From assembly GCA_934630975.1 (NCBI GenBank), contig CAKTXH010000010.1:1-41909 (forward strand): a stretch of 41,909 nt of DNA, given 5' to 3'. The stretch comes from an uncultured Clostridia bacterium (GTDB lineage Bacteria; Bacillota; Clostridia; Christensenellales; Aristaeellaceae). Shown piece by piece: positions 24,301 to 32,161 of the stretch. Positions within the stretch are counted from its first letter, which is position 1. Every line of letters starts with the position of its first letter. The position numbers and the translations under genes are program-made. The notes under the pieces were generated by a model, which ran no database searches, was not told the origin of the DNA, and saw nothing but the letters and a program-made list of their open reading frames with translations.

Positions 24301-24607
24301 CGTGGCGATTCTCCGCGCGCAGGGCGGCCAGCAGGCGGCGATGGTCACTAAGGACGGCAAACCGAACGGGCGGTATGCCGCGTCGATGGTCGATGAAGAA
24401 GGCATGGATAGATTGCTGATGTTTGCCAAACACAAGGCGGCGGAACTGGCGGGTGAAATCTACCGCGGCGAGATCGACGATTCGCCCGTTGAGCGCGGCG
24501 CGTTTAACGCTTGCCAGCATTGCGATTATTCGGCGATCTGCGTCTTTGACCCGATGCGTAAACCGCGCAGGCGGATGACGGCCAAGAAACTGGACGATTT
24601 GATTTGA
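21335..24607 (+). CDS. addB: AddB-like PD-(D/E)XK nuclease of helicase-nuclease repair
   Basis: AddB pairs with AddA to resect double-strand breaks for RecA-dependent repair. The 1090-residue protein keeps the AddB C-terminal nuclease: the GRIDRVD segment (about 894), VIDYKSG with Asp912 and Lys914, and four cysteines of the iron-sulfur staple, Cys757 in CPYQHFVRYGL and Cys1060, Cys1063, Cys1069 in C-x2-C-x5-C, the same spacing as in B. subtilis AddB. Unlike that enzyme it has no Walker A motif at the N-terminus, which begins MKILTARPHRLLAACM. No addA follows. The start is the ATG at 21335, 9 nt behind AGAGG; the ATG nine bases earlier is too close, and the open frame further upstream is just translation of the parS sites. 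Confidence 0.88.
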   Translation: MKILTARPHRLLAACMDRLGEATARGESCMFLVPSQYTLQAELEIMERLHINGSFLIDVLSPKRLQSRVFELAGMPERTIFDERGKCMVLSSIIEEQKDELTVYRGAAQNGTSGFTARVSNMIASLKRSSLSAADVAESAEKMDADNPARAKLGDIARIYAAYEQRMTGELADAEDVSREMCARFAASGVFKNQNVFVYGFDMITPTFAVELLSMATLCRSLTLAIETDANAAPDGRLFAPVNFSLERLEKLAKERGVAIARETLNAELDAPWDIRLLEKQLYALGAPPCMEAPTAIELLAASGKRQEVHLAAARIRRLAAMGEDISQMAVVYPKQSGYGALLQNILPMYGLATYVAEKRQAGAHPLSRFLLSALASLSGGWRLSDILECAQSGFLGLTQEALDRLCAYCEGADVRGEAMRKPFRYPKGVTEEELSALEESRKQVMEPLLALQRDLQAARTADDTIHAILALLESVHAYETLEDMRDELNSSDLTAEAQDCAQVWNAMMTTLDQLHTLLGGQAVPAKIVMELLQNGLSALELAALPPADGAIICGEIGNVRTAQVRTLFAIGMNDMPGSSDNGLLTVSEQQAAQEASGAYLGMTPQESAALGQLDELKALSGAKERVILSYAVADETGRALREGPAVQAVRRLFPNMPVYGGLAQEEREAMLCAKAPALEALAVELSEVADGRRGLSAAYAAAAAALSADADGERTLLGVTRGLGDPPEKQMAGTLARTLYGRPVSSVSRLETFAQCPYQHFVRYGLVPQREQQPGVDAAELGTLYHEAAERFTEAVTALPEFPEVPQEVCDRLMDEAVSPLIDAWRESPMGESKRGEAVARRIRRTAKRTARNILSQYVDSSFRPLQMEFVFGQNGLSPIVLELGDGTFVYLQGRIDRVDVMTGGGLRVIDYKSGSKKFDPTLVYWGLQLQLLLYLAAALSRVPGSHAAGFFYCRIADPTIKTESRIREEVEKQIAKKLSLNGISLSDVAILRAQGGQQAAMVTKDGKPNGRYAASMVDEEGMDRLLMFAKHKAAELAGEIYRGEIDDSPVERGAFNACQHCDYSAICVFDPMRKPRRRMTAKKLDDLI

Positions 24608-24608
24608 C

Positions 24609-24617
24609 TTATCCACA
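24609..24617 (+). promoter_or_regulatory. Single perfect DnaA box
   Basis: TTATCCACA, a perfect DnaA box, directly after the addB stop codon. A single 9-mer can occur by chance, but a cluster of boxes lies 7.5 kb away. Confidence 0.5.
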
Positions 24618-24624
24618 TCTCATC

Positions 24625-24657
24625 CGGCTCTGGGGAAAACTCGGGGCCGCTTTTTTT
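24625..24657 (+). terminator. Intrinsic terminator of addB
   Basis: A 9-bp stem with three G-U pairs (24625-24633 with 24641-24649) around a GGAAAAC loop, followed by seven T (24651-24657). Confidence 0.8.
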
Positions 24658-24660
24658 GAA

Positions 24661-24704
24661 TTCCTTCAGTCCGCTTCGCTGACAGCTCCCTCTGAGAGGG
24701 AGCC
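24661..24704. repeat. Probable dispersed REP-like palindromic element
   Basis: GCTCCCTC (24685-24692) pairs with GAGGGAGC (24696-24703), preceded by CTTCAGTCCGCTTCGCTGAC. Elements of this look are scattered in many intergenic regions of gut Clostridia (from general knowledge). Only one full copy is in this window, so the repeat nature is not proven here. The rest of the 256-bp gap (24705-24780) is AT-rich with nothing recognisable. Confidence 0.5.
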
Positions 24705-24780
24705 AAAAAGCAAAGATTCAAGATCGGTCATATAAATAACGATTTTAATATAATAAACGGTCGGAAGGTGGTTTGGCGTA

Positions 24781-24818
24781 TAAAAATACAGCTCCTCTGC
24801 ATAAGAGAAGCTGTATTT
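24781..24818 (-). terminator. Intrinsic terminator of the hydratase gene
   Basis: A 10-bp stem AAATACAGCT/AGCTGTATTT (24784-24793 with 24809-24818) extended by CTCT/AGAG inside, followed on the minus strand by a run of T. Confidence 0.8.
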
Positions 24819-24863
24819 CACATACGATTTGTATGGAAATAATCCGATAAATAACTTTAGGAA

Positions 24864-27131
24864 TTAGTAGTTGCGGTAGTAGTTGATCAGGCAGCCGTCC
24901 GCGATGATCTGGCGCTCGTCCTCGGTCAGCGCGCCGGTGGAAACGCTGGTCTTCTTCACGCTGCCGTCAGCCTTGACGACATACGCGTCAAACGCCTGCT
25001 TGCCGGTGAGAATCGCCTCACGGATGCCGGGCACGAACACCCAGTCGCCCAGCGCGTAATCTTCCGGCGTGGTGGTGAGCAGCGGCGCCATGCCCCAGTT
25101 GATGCAGTTGCTGCGATAGCGCTTGGTCGCGTATTCCTTCGCGATGTTCGCGCACGCGCCGAGCACACGCTGGCAGCTCGCGGCCTGCTCGCGGGCGGAA
25201 CCGTCGCCCGGCTTGTTGGCGTAAATCGTCGAGCCGATGACCGTCTCGGCGGGCTTATTGGCGACGCCGGCCTTGGTCAGCGCATCGTAAACCGCCTTCA
25301 CGTCGTCCGGCAGCGCCTCGCCCTGCTCGCGCGCCACCTCGACGGCATGCACGGCCTTCGCGTTGCCGACATACGCAGGATCCTTGCGGGAGAGCGCGAA
25401 TTCGGCCAGGCGCAGCGGGTTGGAGCGGTAGGAAGAGGTTTCGCCGGAGGGGATCAGCTCGTCGGTGGTCGTCACCGGGTCGGTGATGTAGGAAACCACC
25501 TTCACCAGCAGGTCGTCGGAGAGCGCCGGCTGCTCGGGCCAATCCTTGATGTTCGGGCCCATACGCAGCTCGTGATCCGGCTCGGCCTTGCCGTAGCCGT
25601 TGTAAACGCGCTTCTCGTATACGCTGCCGTCGAAGAAATACTGCGGATGGGTGTAGGTCACATCCAGATCCGTCGCGGCGGTCAGGCGGCCGCCGTTGAT
25701 CGCCGTCGCGGCGATGGAGCGCGCATCCATGAGCGCCACGCCGGACATCTGCCCCTCGCCGGGCTTGCTGCCCTCGCGGTTCGGGAAGTTGCGGGTCGTG
25801 TGGCGGATGGAGAATTCGCCGTTGGCCGGGGTGTCGCCCGCGCCGAAGCACGGGCCGCAGAAGCACTCGCGGATGATCGCGCCCGCGGAGGCGATATCGG
25901 TCAGCGCGCCGTTCTTCATCAGCTGGATGTACGCCGGCATGCTGCCCGGGTACACGCTCATCTTGAATTCGCCGTTGCCGCAGCTGTGGCCGCGCAGAAT
26001 ATCCGCGACCGCGCAAACGTTGTCAAACGTGCCGCCGGAGCAGCCCGCGACCAGACCCTGATCAACCCAGATTTCGCCGCCGCGGATCTTGCTCATCAGG
26101 TCGAGCTTCGCGCCGGTGATCTGCGCATTGGCCTTCTCTTGGCACTCGTGCAGGATGTCCGCCGCGTTCGCTTTCAGCTCGGCGATGGTGTAGGTGTAGC
26201 TCGGGTGCATCGGCAGGGCGATGGTGCACTCCACCGTGGAGAGATCGACGTACACGCAGCCGTCGTAATACGCCACATCGGCGGGCTTCAATTCCTTGAA
26301 CGCCTCCGGGCGGCCGTGGATGGTCAGGTAATCCTTGGTATTCTGGTCGGTTTCCCAGATGGAGGACCAGCAGGTCGTTTCGGTCGTCATCACGTCGATG
26401 CCGTTGCGGTATTCAATCGGCAGATTCGCCACGCCCGGGCCGACGAACTCCATGACCTTGTTCTTTACATAGCCCTTGGCGTAAACCGCGCCGATGATGG
26501 AGAGCGCCACGTCCTGTGGGCCGACGCCGTCGCGCGGCTTGCCGGTCAGGTAGATGGCGACCACGCCCGGGCGCGCCACGTCGTAGGTGCGGCCGACCAG
26601 CTGCTTGGCCAGCTCGCCGCCGCCTTCGCCGACCGCCAGCGTGCCCAGCGCGCCGTAACGGGTGTGGCTGTCCGAACCGAGGATCATGCGGCCGCAGCCG
26701 GACATCATCTCGCGGTTGTAGCTGTGGATGACGGCCATGTTCGTCGGCACATAGATGCCGCCGTACTTGTGCGCGGCGGAAAGCGCGAACATGTGGTCGT
26801 CCTCGTTGATGGTGCCGCCGACGGCGCACAGGCTGTTGTGGCAGTTGGTCAGCACGTAGGGCATCGGGAATTCCTTCATGCCGGAAGCGCGCGCCGTTTG
26901 AATGATGCCGACGTAGGTGATGTCGTGGCTGGTCAGGCTGTCAAAGCGCATGCGCAGGTTCTGCATGTCCCCGCTTTTGTTGTGCGCCTTGAGGATGCCG
27001 TAGGCGATGGTGCCCTGCTCGGCTTCTTCCTTCGTAACGTTTCTGCCGCACTTGCCCGCAAGCGCCGCCGCGTCGGTCACGATTTCACGGCCATTGACAA
27101 GGTATACGCCGCCGTCGTAAAGCTTTACCAT
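24864..27131 (-). CDS. Aconitase-family hydratase (YbhJ-like)
   Basis: The 755-residue protein has the aconitase architecture: three N-terminal domains with the 4Fe-4S cluster and a C-terminal swivel domain. Cluster ligands are visible as Cys364 in AGCSGG and Cys425 and Cys428 in CFCGPCFGAG, and LGSDSHTRYGALG matches the conserved aconitase S-D-S-H-T segment. Length and sequence resemble E. coli YbhJ, an aconitase relative of unknown substrate, rather than citrate-cycle AcnA/AcnB or LeuC. The start is the ATG at 27131, 8 nt behind AAAGGGGA; the upstream in-frame TTG lacks a site. It has its own strong promoter. A LysR regulator lies upstream in the same orientation and may control it. Confidence 0.88.
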   Translation of the reverse strand: MVKLYDGGVYLVNGREIVTDAAALAGKCGRNVTKEEAEQGTIAYGILKAHNKSGDMQNLRMRFDSLTSHDITYVGIIQTARASGMKEFPMPYVLTNCHNSLCAVGGTINEDDHMFALSAAHKYGGIYVPTNMAVIHSYNREMMSGCGRMILGSDSHTRYGALGTLAVGEGGGELAKQLVGRTYDVARPGVVAIYLTGKPRDGVGPQDVALSIIGAVYAKGYVKNKVMEFVGPGVANLPIEYRNGIDVMTTETTCWSSIWETDQNTKDYLTIHGRPEAFKELKPADVAYYDGCVYVDLSTVECTIALPMHPSYTYTIAELKANAADILHECQEKANAQITGAKLDLMSKIRGGEIWVDQGLVAGCSGGTFDNVCAVADILRGHSCGNGEFKMSVYPGSMPAYIQLMKNGALTDIASAGAIIRECFCGPCFGAGDTPANGEFSIRHTTRNFPNREGSKPGEGQMSGVALMDARSIAATAINGGRLTAATDLDVTYTHPQYFFDGSVYEKRVYNGYGKAEPDHELRMGPNIKDWPEQPALSDDLLVKVVSYITDPVTTTDELIPSGETSSYRSNPLRLAEFALSRKDPAYVGNAKAVHAVEVAREQGEALPDDVKAVYDALTKAGVANKPAETVIGSTIYANKPGDGSAREQAASCQRVLGACANIAKEYATKRYRSNCINWGMAPLLTTTPEDYALGDWVFVPGIREAILTGKQAFDAYVVKADGSVKKTSVSTGALTEDERQIIADGCLINYYRNY

Positions 27132-27208
27132 GAGAAAATCCCCTTTCGTGTTTTGTCCTGTTTCCAAATGAGAGATGTGGGAAAAGACGCCATCTCCTTG
27201 ATGCCTTT

Positions 27209-27237
27209 ATTATATACGATGCACAGAGTATAGACAA
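27209..27237 (-). promoter_or_regulatory. Promoter of the hydratase gene
   Basis: Minus-strand -35 TTGTCT (27232-27237), 17-bp spacer, -10 TATAAT (27209-27214). The AT-rich stretch upstream could hold a LysR-type operator but no clear T-N11-A dyad was fixed. Confidence 0.82.
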
Positions 27238-27315
27238 ATACTTAAAAATCATATCGGCTATAAACGTTGTTTATAATATGGCCTCAAACCGTATGCGCGG
27301 AGCGAAATGGGAAAT

Positions 27316-27358
27316 CCAAGAACCTCAGGTTCTTGGTGGGGTTTGGGGCAAAGCCCCA
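27316..27358 (-). terminator. Tandem hairpins after the LysR gene
   Basis: CCAAGAACC (27316-27324) pairs with GGTTCTTGG (27328-27336) around TCA, and TGGGGC (27344-27349) pairs with GCCCCA (27353-27358) around AAA. No U-run follows on the minus strand, so termination is uncertain; hairpins of this look also occur as dispersed repeats in Clostridia. Confidence 0.5.
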
Positions 27359-27367
27359 TCGTTTTCC

Positions 27368-28312
27368 TTACGGCGCATCCTCGCTCAGATGCGCCTTGAA
27401 GCTCGCCAGAAACGCCTCCGCCGCACGGGATAGGTACGCCTCCCGCAGGCGGACGACGCTCAGCGCCCACCACGCGCGGTATTTCGGCGGGATCATGTAA
27501 TAGGCGGGCTGATAGCCCTCCCCGCCCAGCAGGCCGACATAGCGGCTGGGCAGCAGCATGCAGCCCATGCCCTCGCTTGTCAGGCGGCGCAGAAGCTCGT
27601 AATTGCGGCTCGTCAGCAGAATCTGCGGCTTTACGCCCGCCTCCGCCAAGACCCGGTCGGTGATCTGCCGGATGCGCTGGCCGGGCGAAACCATCAGAAA
27701 CGGTTCGCCGCCCAGCTGCGCAGGGTCAAGCTCGGGATAGGGCGCGCCCGGCTGCTGCACGGCCAGCTTTGCCAGCCGCTCGTCGTGCGGCGCGGCGATG
27801 AGAAACGGGTCGCGGTTCAGCGATTCGAAATCCAGCGTCGGGTTGCCCGTCAGCCCGTCGTCCGGCCCGGTATGCAGAATGGCAAAATCCAGCTTGCCGC
27901 TCAGCAGACTGCGCTCCACCTGGTCGGTCGTCTCTTCGCAGATGCGAACCTCAATGCCGGGGTGCTCCCTGTGGAACGCGGGCAGCATGCGCGGCAGGTG
28001 CGCCGTCGCCAGATAGTTGGTGATGCCCACGGTCACGCGGCCCTGCGACAGCGCGCGCTCTTCGTTGATCTCCGATTCAAACGCCGCGTAGACGCGCAGC
28101 ACCTCGCAGGCCATGCGGTAATATTTTTCCCCCGCATAGGTGAGCACCAGCCCGCCGGAGGTGCGCGTGAACAGCCGCGCGCCGAGCTGCTGCTCGATGT
28201 TCATGACACAGTGGCTCAGCGACGGCTGGGTGACAAACAGCTTCTGCGCGGCGCGGGTCATGCTCTTTTCATCCGCGATGGTTTTGATGTAAAGCAGCTC
28301 TCGGGTGGTCAT
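27368..28312 (-). CDS. LysR family transcriptional regulator
   Basis: The 314-residue protein has the LysR winged helix-turn-helix at the N-terminus (TAADEKSMTRAAQKL-type helix reading ADEKSMTRAAQKLFVTQPSL, then IEQQLGARLF) and the two-lobed effector domain (about 92-300) starting GRVTVGITNYLA. The ATG is 7 nt behind AAAGGAG. It lies 33 bp downstream of the flavin reductase-like gene in the same orientation, so the two are probably co-transcribed, and upstream of the aconitase-like hydratase. LysR proteins usually control a neighbour and respond to a pathway metabolite; the hydratase is the obvious candidate target, but this is inference. Confidence 0.92.
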   Translation of the reverse strand: MTTRELLYIKTIADEKSMTRAAQKLFVTQPSLSHCVMNIEQQLGARLFTRTSGGLVLTYAGEKYYRMACEVLRVYAAFESEINEERALSQGRVTVGITNYLATAHLPRMLPAFHREHPGIEVRICEETTDQVERSLLSGKLDFAILHTGPDDGLTGNPTLDFESLNRDPFLIAAPHDERLAKLAVQQPGAPYPELDPAQLGGEPFLMVSPGQRIRQITDRVLAEAGVKPQILLTSRNYELLRRLTSEGMGCMLLPSRYVGLLGGEGYQPAYYMIPPKYRAWWALSVVRLREAYLSRAAEAFLASFKAHLSEDAP

Positions 28313-28345
28313 GGCGTCTCCTTTCGTTCTTCTGCGTCTGCGGTA

Positions 28346-28996
28346 TCAGCGTTTCCGCTTGGCGCTCGCGCGCCCGGCGGCGGGCTTTGGCGCGCCGAGT
28401 CTGCGGCGCAGTACGTCCTCCCGCGCGACGGAATAGCCGAAGAACCCCTCCGGGCGCGGCTTCAGCGGGAAATACTCGCCGTGCGCATAGCTGACCAGCC
28501 CCGCGCGGCCGATGTGCAGGCTGCCGTCCGCGTCAAACAGCGCGTCCTTCACATAGACCTCCTCAACGGCGCAGAGAAACAGGTCGTGCGAACCCAGCGG
28601 GATTTGCTGTTTCACCCGGCAGCAGAGGAACGCCGGGGCTTCGGCCAGCGCAGGCGCGGGGAAGCCCTCCACCTCGCGGGCGTGCAGGTGCAGCTCCTTG
28701 AATTTGTCGATGTCCCGCCCGCTTTTTACGCCGCAGAAATCCGCCGCGCGGCAGAGCGATTGGTCGATCAGGTTCAGGCAGAATACGCCGGATTGCACAA
28801 TCTGCGCATACGAGTGGCGCGACGGGCGGATGGAGACGCTGATCATCGGCGGCGCGCTGTTGATCACGCCCGCCCATGCGACGGTGATCAGGTTGTCCCG
28901 GTCAAAGCCCGGCTCGGTGCCCCGGCAGGAGAGCATCACCGCCGGAATCGGGGAAAGAAAAGTGGTCGCGCCGATGGCGCGGAAATCGTCTGCCAT
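28346..28996 (-). CDS. Flavin reductase-like FMN-binding split-barrel protein
   Basis: The 216-residue protein belongs to the flavin reductase-like (DIM6/NTAB) family, whose members bind FMN and either reduce it with NAD(P)H or act as small flavoproteins. Typical features are the N-terminal FLSPIPAVMLSCRG, the NLITVAWAG strand, the PPMISVSIRPSRHSY segment and NLIDQSL. The ATG is 7 nt behind AAGGAGG. The C-terminus is a basic tail rich in Lys, Arg and Ala. It is the first gene of a transcript with the LysR gene. Confidence 0.88.
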   Translation of the reverse strand: MADDFRAIGATTFLSPIPAVMLSCRGTEPGFDRDNLITVAWAGVINSAPPMISVSIRPSRHSYAQIVQSGVFCLNLIDQSLCRAADFCGVKSGRDIDKFKELHLHAREVEGFPAPALAEAPAFLCCRVKQQIPLGSHDLFLCAVEEVYVKDALFDADGSLHIGRAGLVSYAHGEYFPLKPRPEGFFGYSVAREDVLRRRLGAPKPAAGRASAKRKR

Positions 28997-29056
28997 ATTT
29001 TTCCTCCTTGGAAAGAATTGGAACGGACGCGGCAGAAATCAAGCCGCGTTTTCTTC

Positions 29057-29085
29057 ATGATACATGGGCGGAAGCGTAAAATCAA
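29057..29085 (-). promoter_or_regulatory. Promoter of the flavin reductase/lysR operon
   Basis: Minus-strand -35 TTGATT (29080-29085), 17-bp spacer, -10 TATCAT (29057-29062). Confidence 0.75.
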
Positions 29086-29164
29086 TAAAAAAATTTCAGC
29101 GGCTGGGAAGAAATGGCGGCGCTGGTTCGTCCTGTATGCAAAGGCCGCATCAAGGCGCCGTCTG

Positions 29165-29193
29165 TTGCATAATGTCATGAAACGTGATAAGAT
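29165..29193 (+). promoter_or_regulatory. Promoter of the large secreted protein gene
   Basis: -35 TTGCAT (29165-29170), 17-bp spacer, -10 TAAGAT (29188-29193). It lies about 50 bp before the start codon. Confidence 0.7.
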
Positions 29194-29241
29194 GGAGCCG
29201 AACGTTTGAAGGGAAGTTTTTCATCTATGGAGGGAATCAGG

Positions 29242-32085
29242 ATGGATCACAATACAATGAAGCGGAAACTGGCGTGGATGCTGTGCGTGTGCATGCTCCT
29301 TGCGTCCGCCGCGCCTGCCGCGCTGGCGGAAAATACGGGGATTGAGCTGATGCAGGCTACGCCGGACGAGGCGGAGCGCGCGGCGCTGAAACTGACGCGC
29401 ATCACGCCCGGCGACGGCGTGCTGGAAATCGAGCTGACGGGAACGGCCAAAGAGAGCGTGACCGTCGATTTGATGACGGCCGACGAAGAGGACGTCGCCC
29501 AGCAGAAGATTGTTATGCCCGCGTCGGGCAAAGCCGTCGTGCAGTTTACGGGCTTGAAGGCCGGGCAGTACGTGGTGATGGCGCAGTATGATCAGGAGCC
29601 TACTGAAAAGAAATCCGCGTGGACGAACGACCCCATCGACGTGACCGCGGCGGATCAGACGCAGACTCCGGATCCGGCTGACCCGGCAACGCCCAAGCCG
29701 ACGGAGAGCACCGCCCCGGTAGAGAAAATCACGCCGAAGCCGGAGGAAACAACCCCGTCGAAGCCCGAAGAAACGCCCACGCCCACGCCTACGCCTACGC
29801 CGCAGCCGACGGCCGACGCGTTTACCGTCGGCCTGTACGCGGGCAAAGGCACGCTGGACGTGGACGTCTACGGCGGCAGCGCGCTGGAATTGACCGTCAC
29901 CCTCACCAAGCCGGACGGCACGACCGAAACCCGGACGATTCAAAACGGCGGCGGCATCGTCACCTTTGAAAATCTGGCGACGGGCACGTACACTGTGAAG
30001 GTGGATTACACGACCCCGGTTTCCAACGTGCAGGCCTATACCGGCACCGTGGACGTGACCGCGGCGGGTGCGCCCACGCCGAACCCCGCGCAGATTGAAG
30101 CGACGGCTTCCGTAAACGGCCAGTCGATTCTGATTACGATCACGAACGCCGAGGATAAGGATATCGACGCGAAACTGGTGGACGCCAACGGCAAAACGGC
30201 GGCCACCGGCAAAATCGTCATGGGTCAGGCGACATTCGCCGACCTTGCGGCGGGCACGTATACGGTGGAGCTTTCCTACTCGGATGGCTCGGCGGGCGGC
30301 AAGACGATTTCCGGCCTGACGGTTGAAAAGAAAAACGACGTGCAGGCCATCACCGCGACGGCGGCGGCAGGCGTGAAGCGCATCGACGTGGAAGTGACGG
30401 CGGCCAGCCCGCTCAAGGTGGTCGTCGCCCTGATGCAGAACGGCGCGATCAAGGATACCCGCGAGATTGAAGCGGGCGTGGGCAAGGTCAGCTTTGAAAA
30501 CCTCGCCGCCGGAACCTATCAGGTGCAGGTGGATTACGCGCCCTCTCAGCCGGGCGTGGCCGCAAAGGTGATTGAAAACCTGAACGTCACCGAAGAAAAC
30601 GTGAAGATCGCCCTCACCGGCGTAACGCCGGGCGAAAATAAGCTCACCGTCAGCGGCACGGCGAAGCCGAACGAGCGCATCACGATTTCCACCGTGCCGG
30701 ATGGCGGCAGCGTCATCGTGACCGCGGGCGCAGATGGCAAATTCACCGCCGAGCTGGCGCGCACGCCGGGCACGTATACCGCCGTCAGCGCGCAGTATGT
30801 CAGCGACGAAGCCAGCCGCGTGACCCTGCAAGGCACGTTCGTCGTCACCGGCACGACCACGAAGCCCGCGCTGACCGTCGATGAGCTTTATAACAACAGC
30901 CTGACCGTCGTGGCCAAGACGACCGCAGGCATTACCGTCCGCCTCAAGACGGGCGATTACGAGCAGACCCTCGTTGCGGACAGCCGCGGCATCGTCCGCT
31001 TCACCCTGCCGCATACCTATGCGCAGGGAACGCGCTTCACCCTGACCGTGTATTACGGCGCGGGCAACAGCCTGTCCTATGATCAGGCGGCGATGGTGGG
31101 CGGTTCGGCGTATTACAAGCTCTTCAAGCGCGGCAGCCGCGGCGACGGCGTGTATGCGCTGACCAGCCGTCTCGCCGAGCTGGGCTACCCGATTTCCGCG
31201 ACGAGCTATTACAGCGACAGCGTGGTCGCGGCTGTGCGCCTGTTCCAGACCGCCAACGGCCTGCGCGCGGACGGCATGGCCGGCAAGCTGACGCAGGAAA
31301 AGCTCTATTCCGTCAGCGCCATCGGCTATAACGAGAGCGGCTATACGTATCCGACGCTGGTGCGCGGCGACCGCGGCATGGCGCTCATCAGCACGCTCCA
31401 GCAGCGCCTCAAGGATTTGGGCTATTACACCATCCGCGTGGACGGCATCTTCGGCAGCGGCACGCAGCGCGCCGTGCGCTGGTTCCAGTCGGTCAACGGC
31501 CTTTCCGTCACCGGCAAGGCGGATAACGCGACCCAGCAGCTCCTCTATTCGTCGCAGGCCAAGGCGGCTTCCGGCTATTCCCCGGACAGCTATGATACGC
31601 TTTCCCGCTCCAACCGCTATAACGCGGCGGTCGTGCCGCTCCAGCGCCGCCTCAAGGCGCTGGGCTATCTGAGCGGTTCGGTGGACGGCTACTTCGGCAG
31701 CAACACGTATCGCGCCGTGCGCAGCTTCCAGAGCCGCAACGGCCTGAGCGTGACCGGCATTGCCGATCTGGGTACGCAGCAGCTGCTGTATTCCTCCTCC
31801 GCGCGTCCGGCTTCCGGCTCGTCCTCTTCCGGTTCGTCCTCTTCCGGCACGAGCACCGACACGGGTTACCGCCTGCTGTATTGGGGCTGCCGCGGCGACG
31901 CGGTGAAGAAGCTGCAACAGGCGTTGATCGACGCGGGCTATAAGAGCTATGTCCGCACCGCGGACGGCATCTATGGCCAGTGGACGTATGACGCTGTGCG
32001 CGCCTATCAGAAGGACGTCGGCCTTGCGGTGGATGGCATCGCGGGCAGGAACACCCAGAATAAGCTTTACGGAACGAATTATTGA
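29242..32085 (+). CDS. Large secreted protein: four beta modules plus four peptidoglycan-binding domains
   Basis: The 947-residue protein has a signal peptide (hydrophobic core LAWMLCVCMLLASAAPAALA, cut before ENTG). Next come a first beta module, a Thr/Pro/Glu-rich linker (about 140-195) and more beta modules. Four modules share a signature like F-x-N-L-A-x-G-T-Y-x-V-x-V-x-Y (near residues 100, 240, 330 and 416). The C-terminal third holds four peptidoglycan-binding type 1 domains (about 622-690, 705-772, 783-850, 874-945), each with the L-G-Y ... F-Q-x-x-x-G-L and D-G pattern, separated by a Ser/Gly linker near 855. No enzyme domain is visible, so it is probably a wall-anchored structural or adhesive protein. 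The start at 29242 is 7 nt behind GGAGGG. Confidence 0.85.
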   Translation: MDHNTMKRKLAWMLCVCMLLASAAPAALAENTGIELMQATPDEAERAALKLTRITPGDGVLEIELTGTAKESVTVDLMTADEEDVAQQKIVMPASGKAVVQFTGLKAGQYVVMAQYDQEPTEKKSAWTNDPIDVTAADQTQTPDPADPATPKPTESTAPVEKITPKPEETTPSKPEETPTPTPTPTPQPTADAFTVGLYAGKGTLDVDVYGGSALELTVTLTKPDGTTETRTIQNGGGIVTFENLATGTYTVKVDYTTPVSNVQAYTGTVDVTAAGAPTPNPAQIEATASVNGQSILITITNAEDKDIDAKLVDANGKTAATGKIVMGQATFADLAAGTYTVELSYSDGSAGGKTISGLTVEKKNDVQAITATAAAGVKRIDVEVTAASPLKVVVALMQNGAIKDTREIEAGVGKVSFENLAAGTYQVQVDYAPSQPGVAAKVIENLNVTEENVKIALTGVTPGENKLTVSGTAKPNERITISTVPDGGSVIVTAGADGKFTAELARTPGTYTAVSAQYVSDEASRVTLQGTFVVTGTTTKPALTVDELYNNSLTVVAKTTAGITVRLKTGDYEQTLVADSRGIVRFTLPHTYAQGTRFTLTVYYGAGNSLSYDQAAMVGGSAYYKLFKRGSRGDGVYALTSRLAELGYPISATSYYSDSVVAAVRLFQTANGLRADGMAGKLTQEKLYSVSAIGYNESGYTYPTLVRGDRGMALISTLQQRLKDLGYYTIRVDGIFGSGTQRAVRWFQSVNGLSVTGKADNATQQLLYSSQAKAASGYSPDSYDTLSRSNRYNAAVVPLQRRLKALGYLSGSVDGYFGSNTYRAVRSFQSRNGLSVTGIADLGTQQLLYSSSARPASGSSSSGSSSSGTSTDTGYRLLYWGCRGDAVKKLQQALIDAGYKSYVRTADGIYGQWTYDAVRAYQKDVGLAVDGIAGRNTQNKLYGTNY

Positions 32086-32098
32086 TCGAAAGCCTTCG

Positions 32099-32128
32099 GC
32101 CCGGGGACGGAATGTCCCCGGGCTTTTT
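32099..32128 (+). terminator. Intrinsic terminator of the large secreted protein gene
   Basis: Perfect 10-bp stem GCCCGGGGAC (32099-32108) with GTCCCCGGGC (32114-32123), loop GGAAT, followed by five T. Confidence 0.92.
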
Positions 32129-32161
32129 GTATGCCTCTCGACGGCGGTTTCATGCGCGCTT

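Noticed and set aside
24609..24617. Single DnaA box after addB as a second origin element
   Set aside because: Only one perfect 9-mer with no further boxes near it, so it is listed as a site but not argued as an origin.
29221..31917. Long minus-strand open frame opposite the PG-binding protein
   Set aside because: Arg/Ala-rich shadow without start signals; the plus strand has a signal peptide and clear domains.
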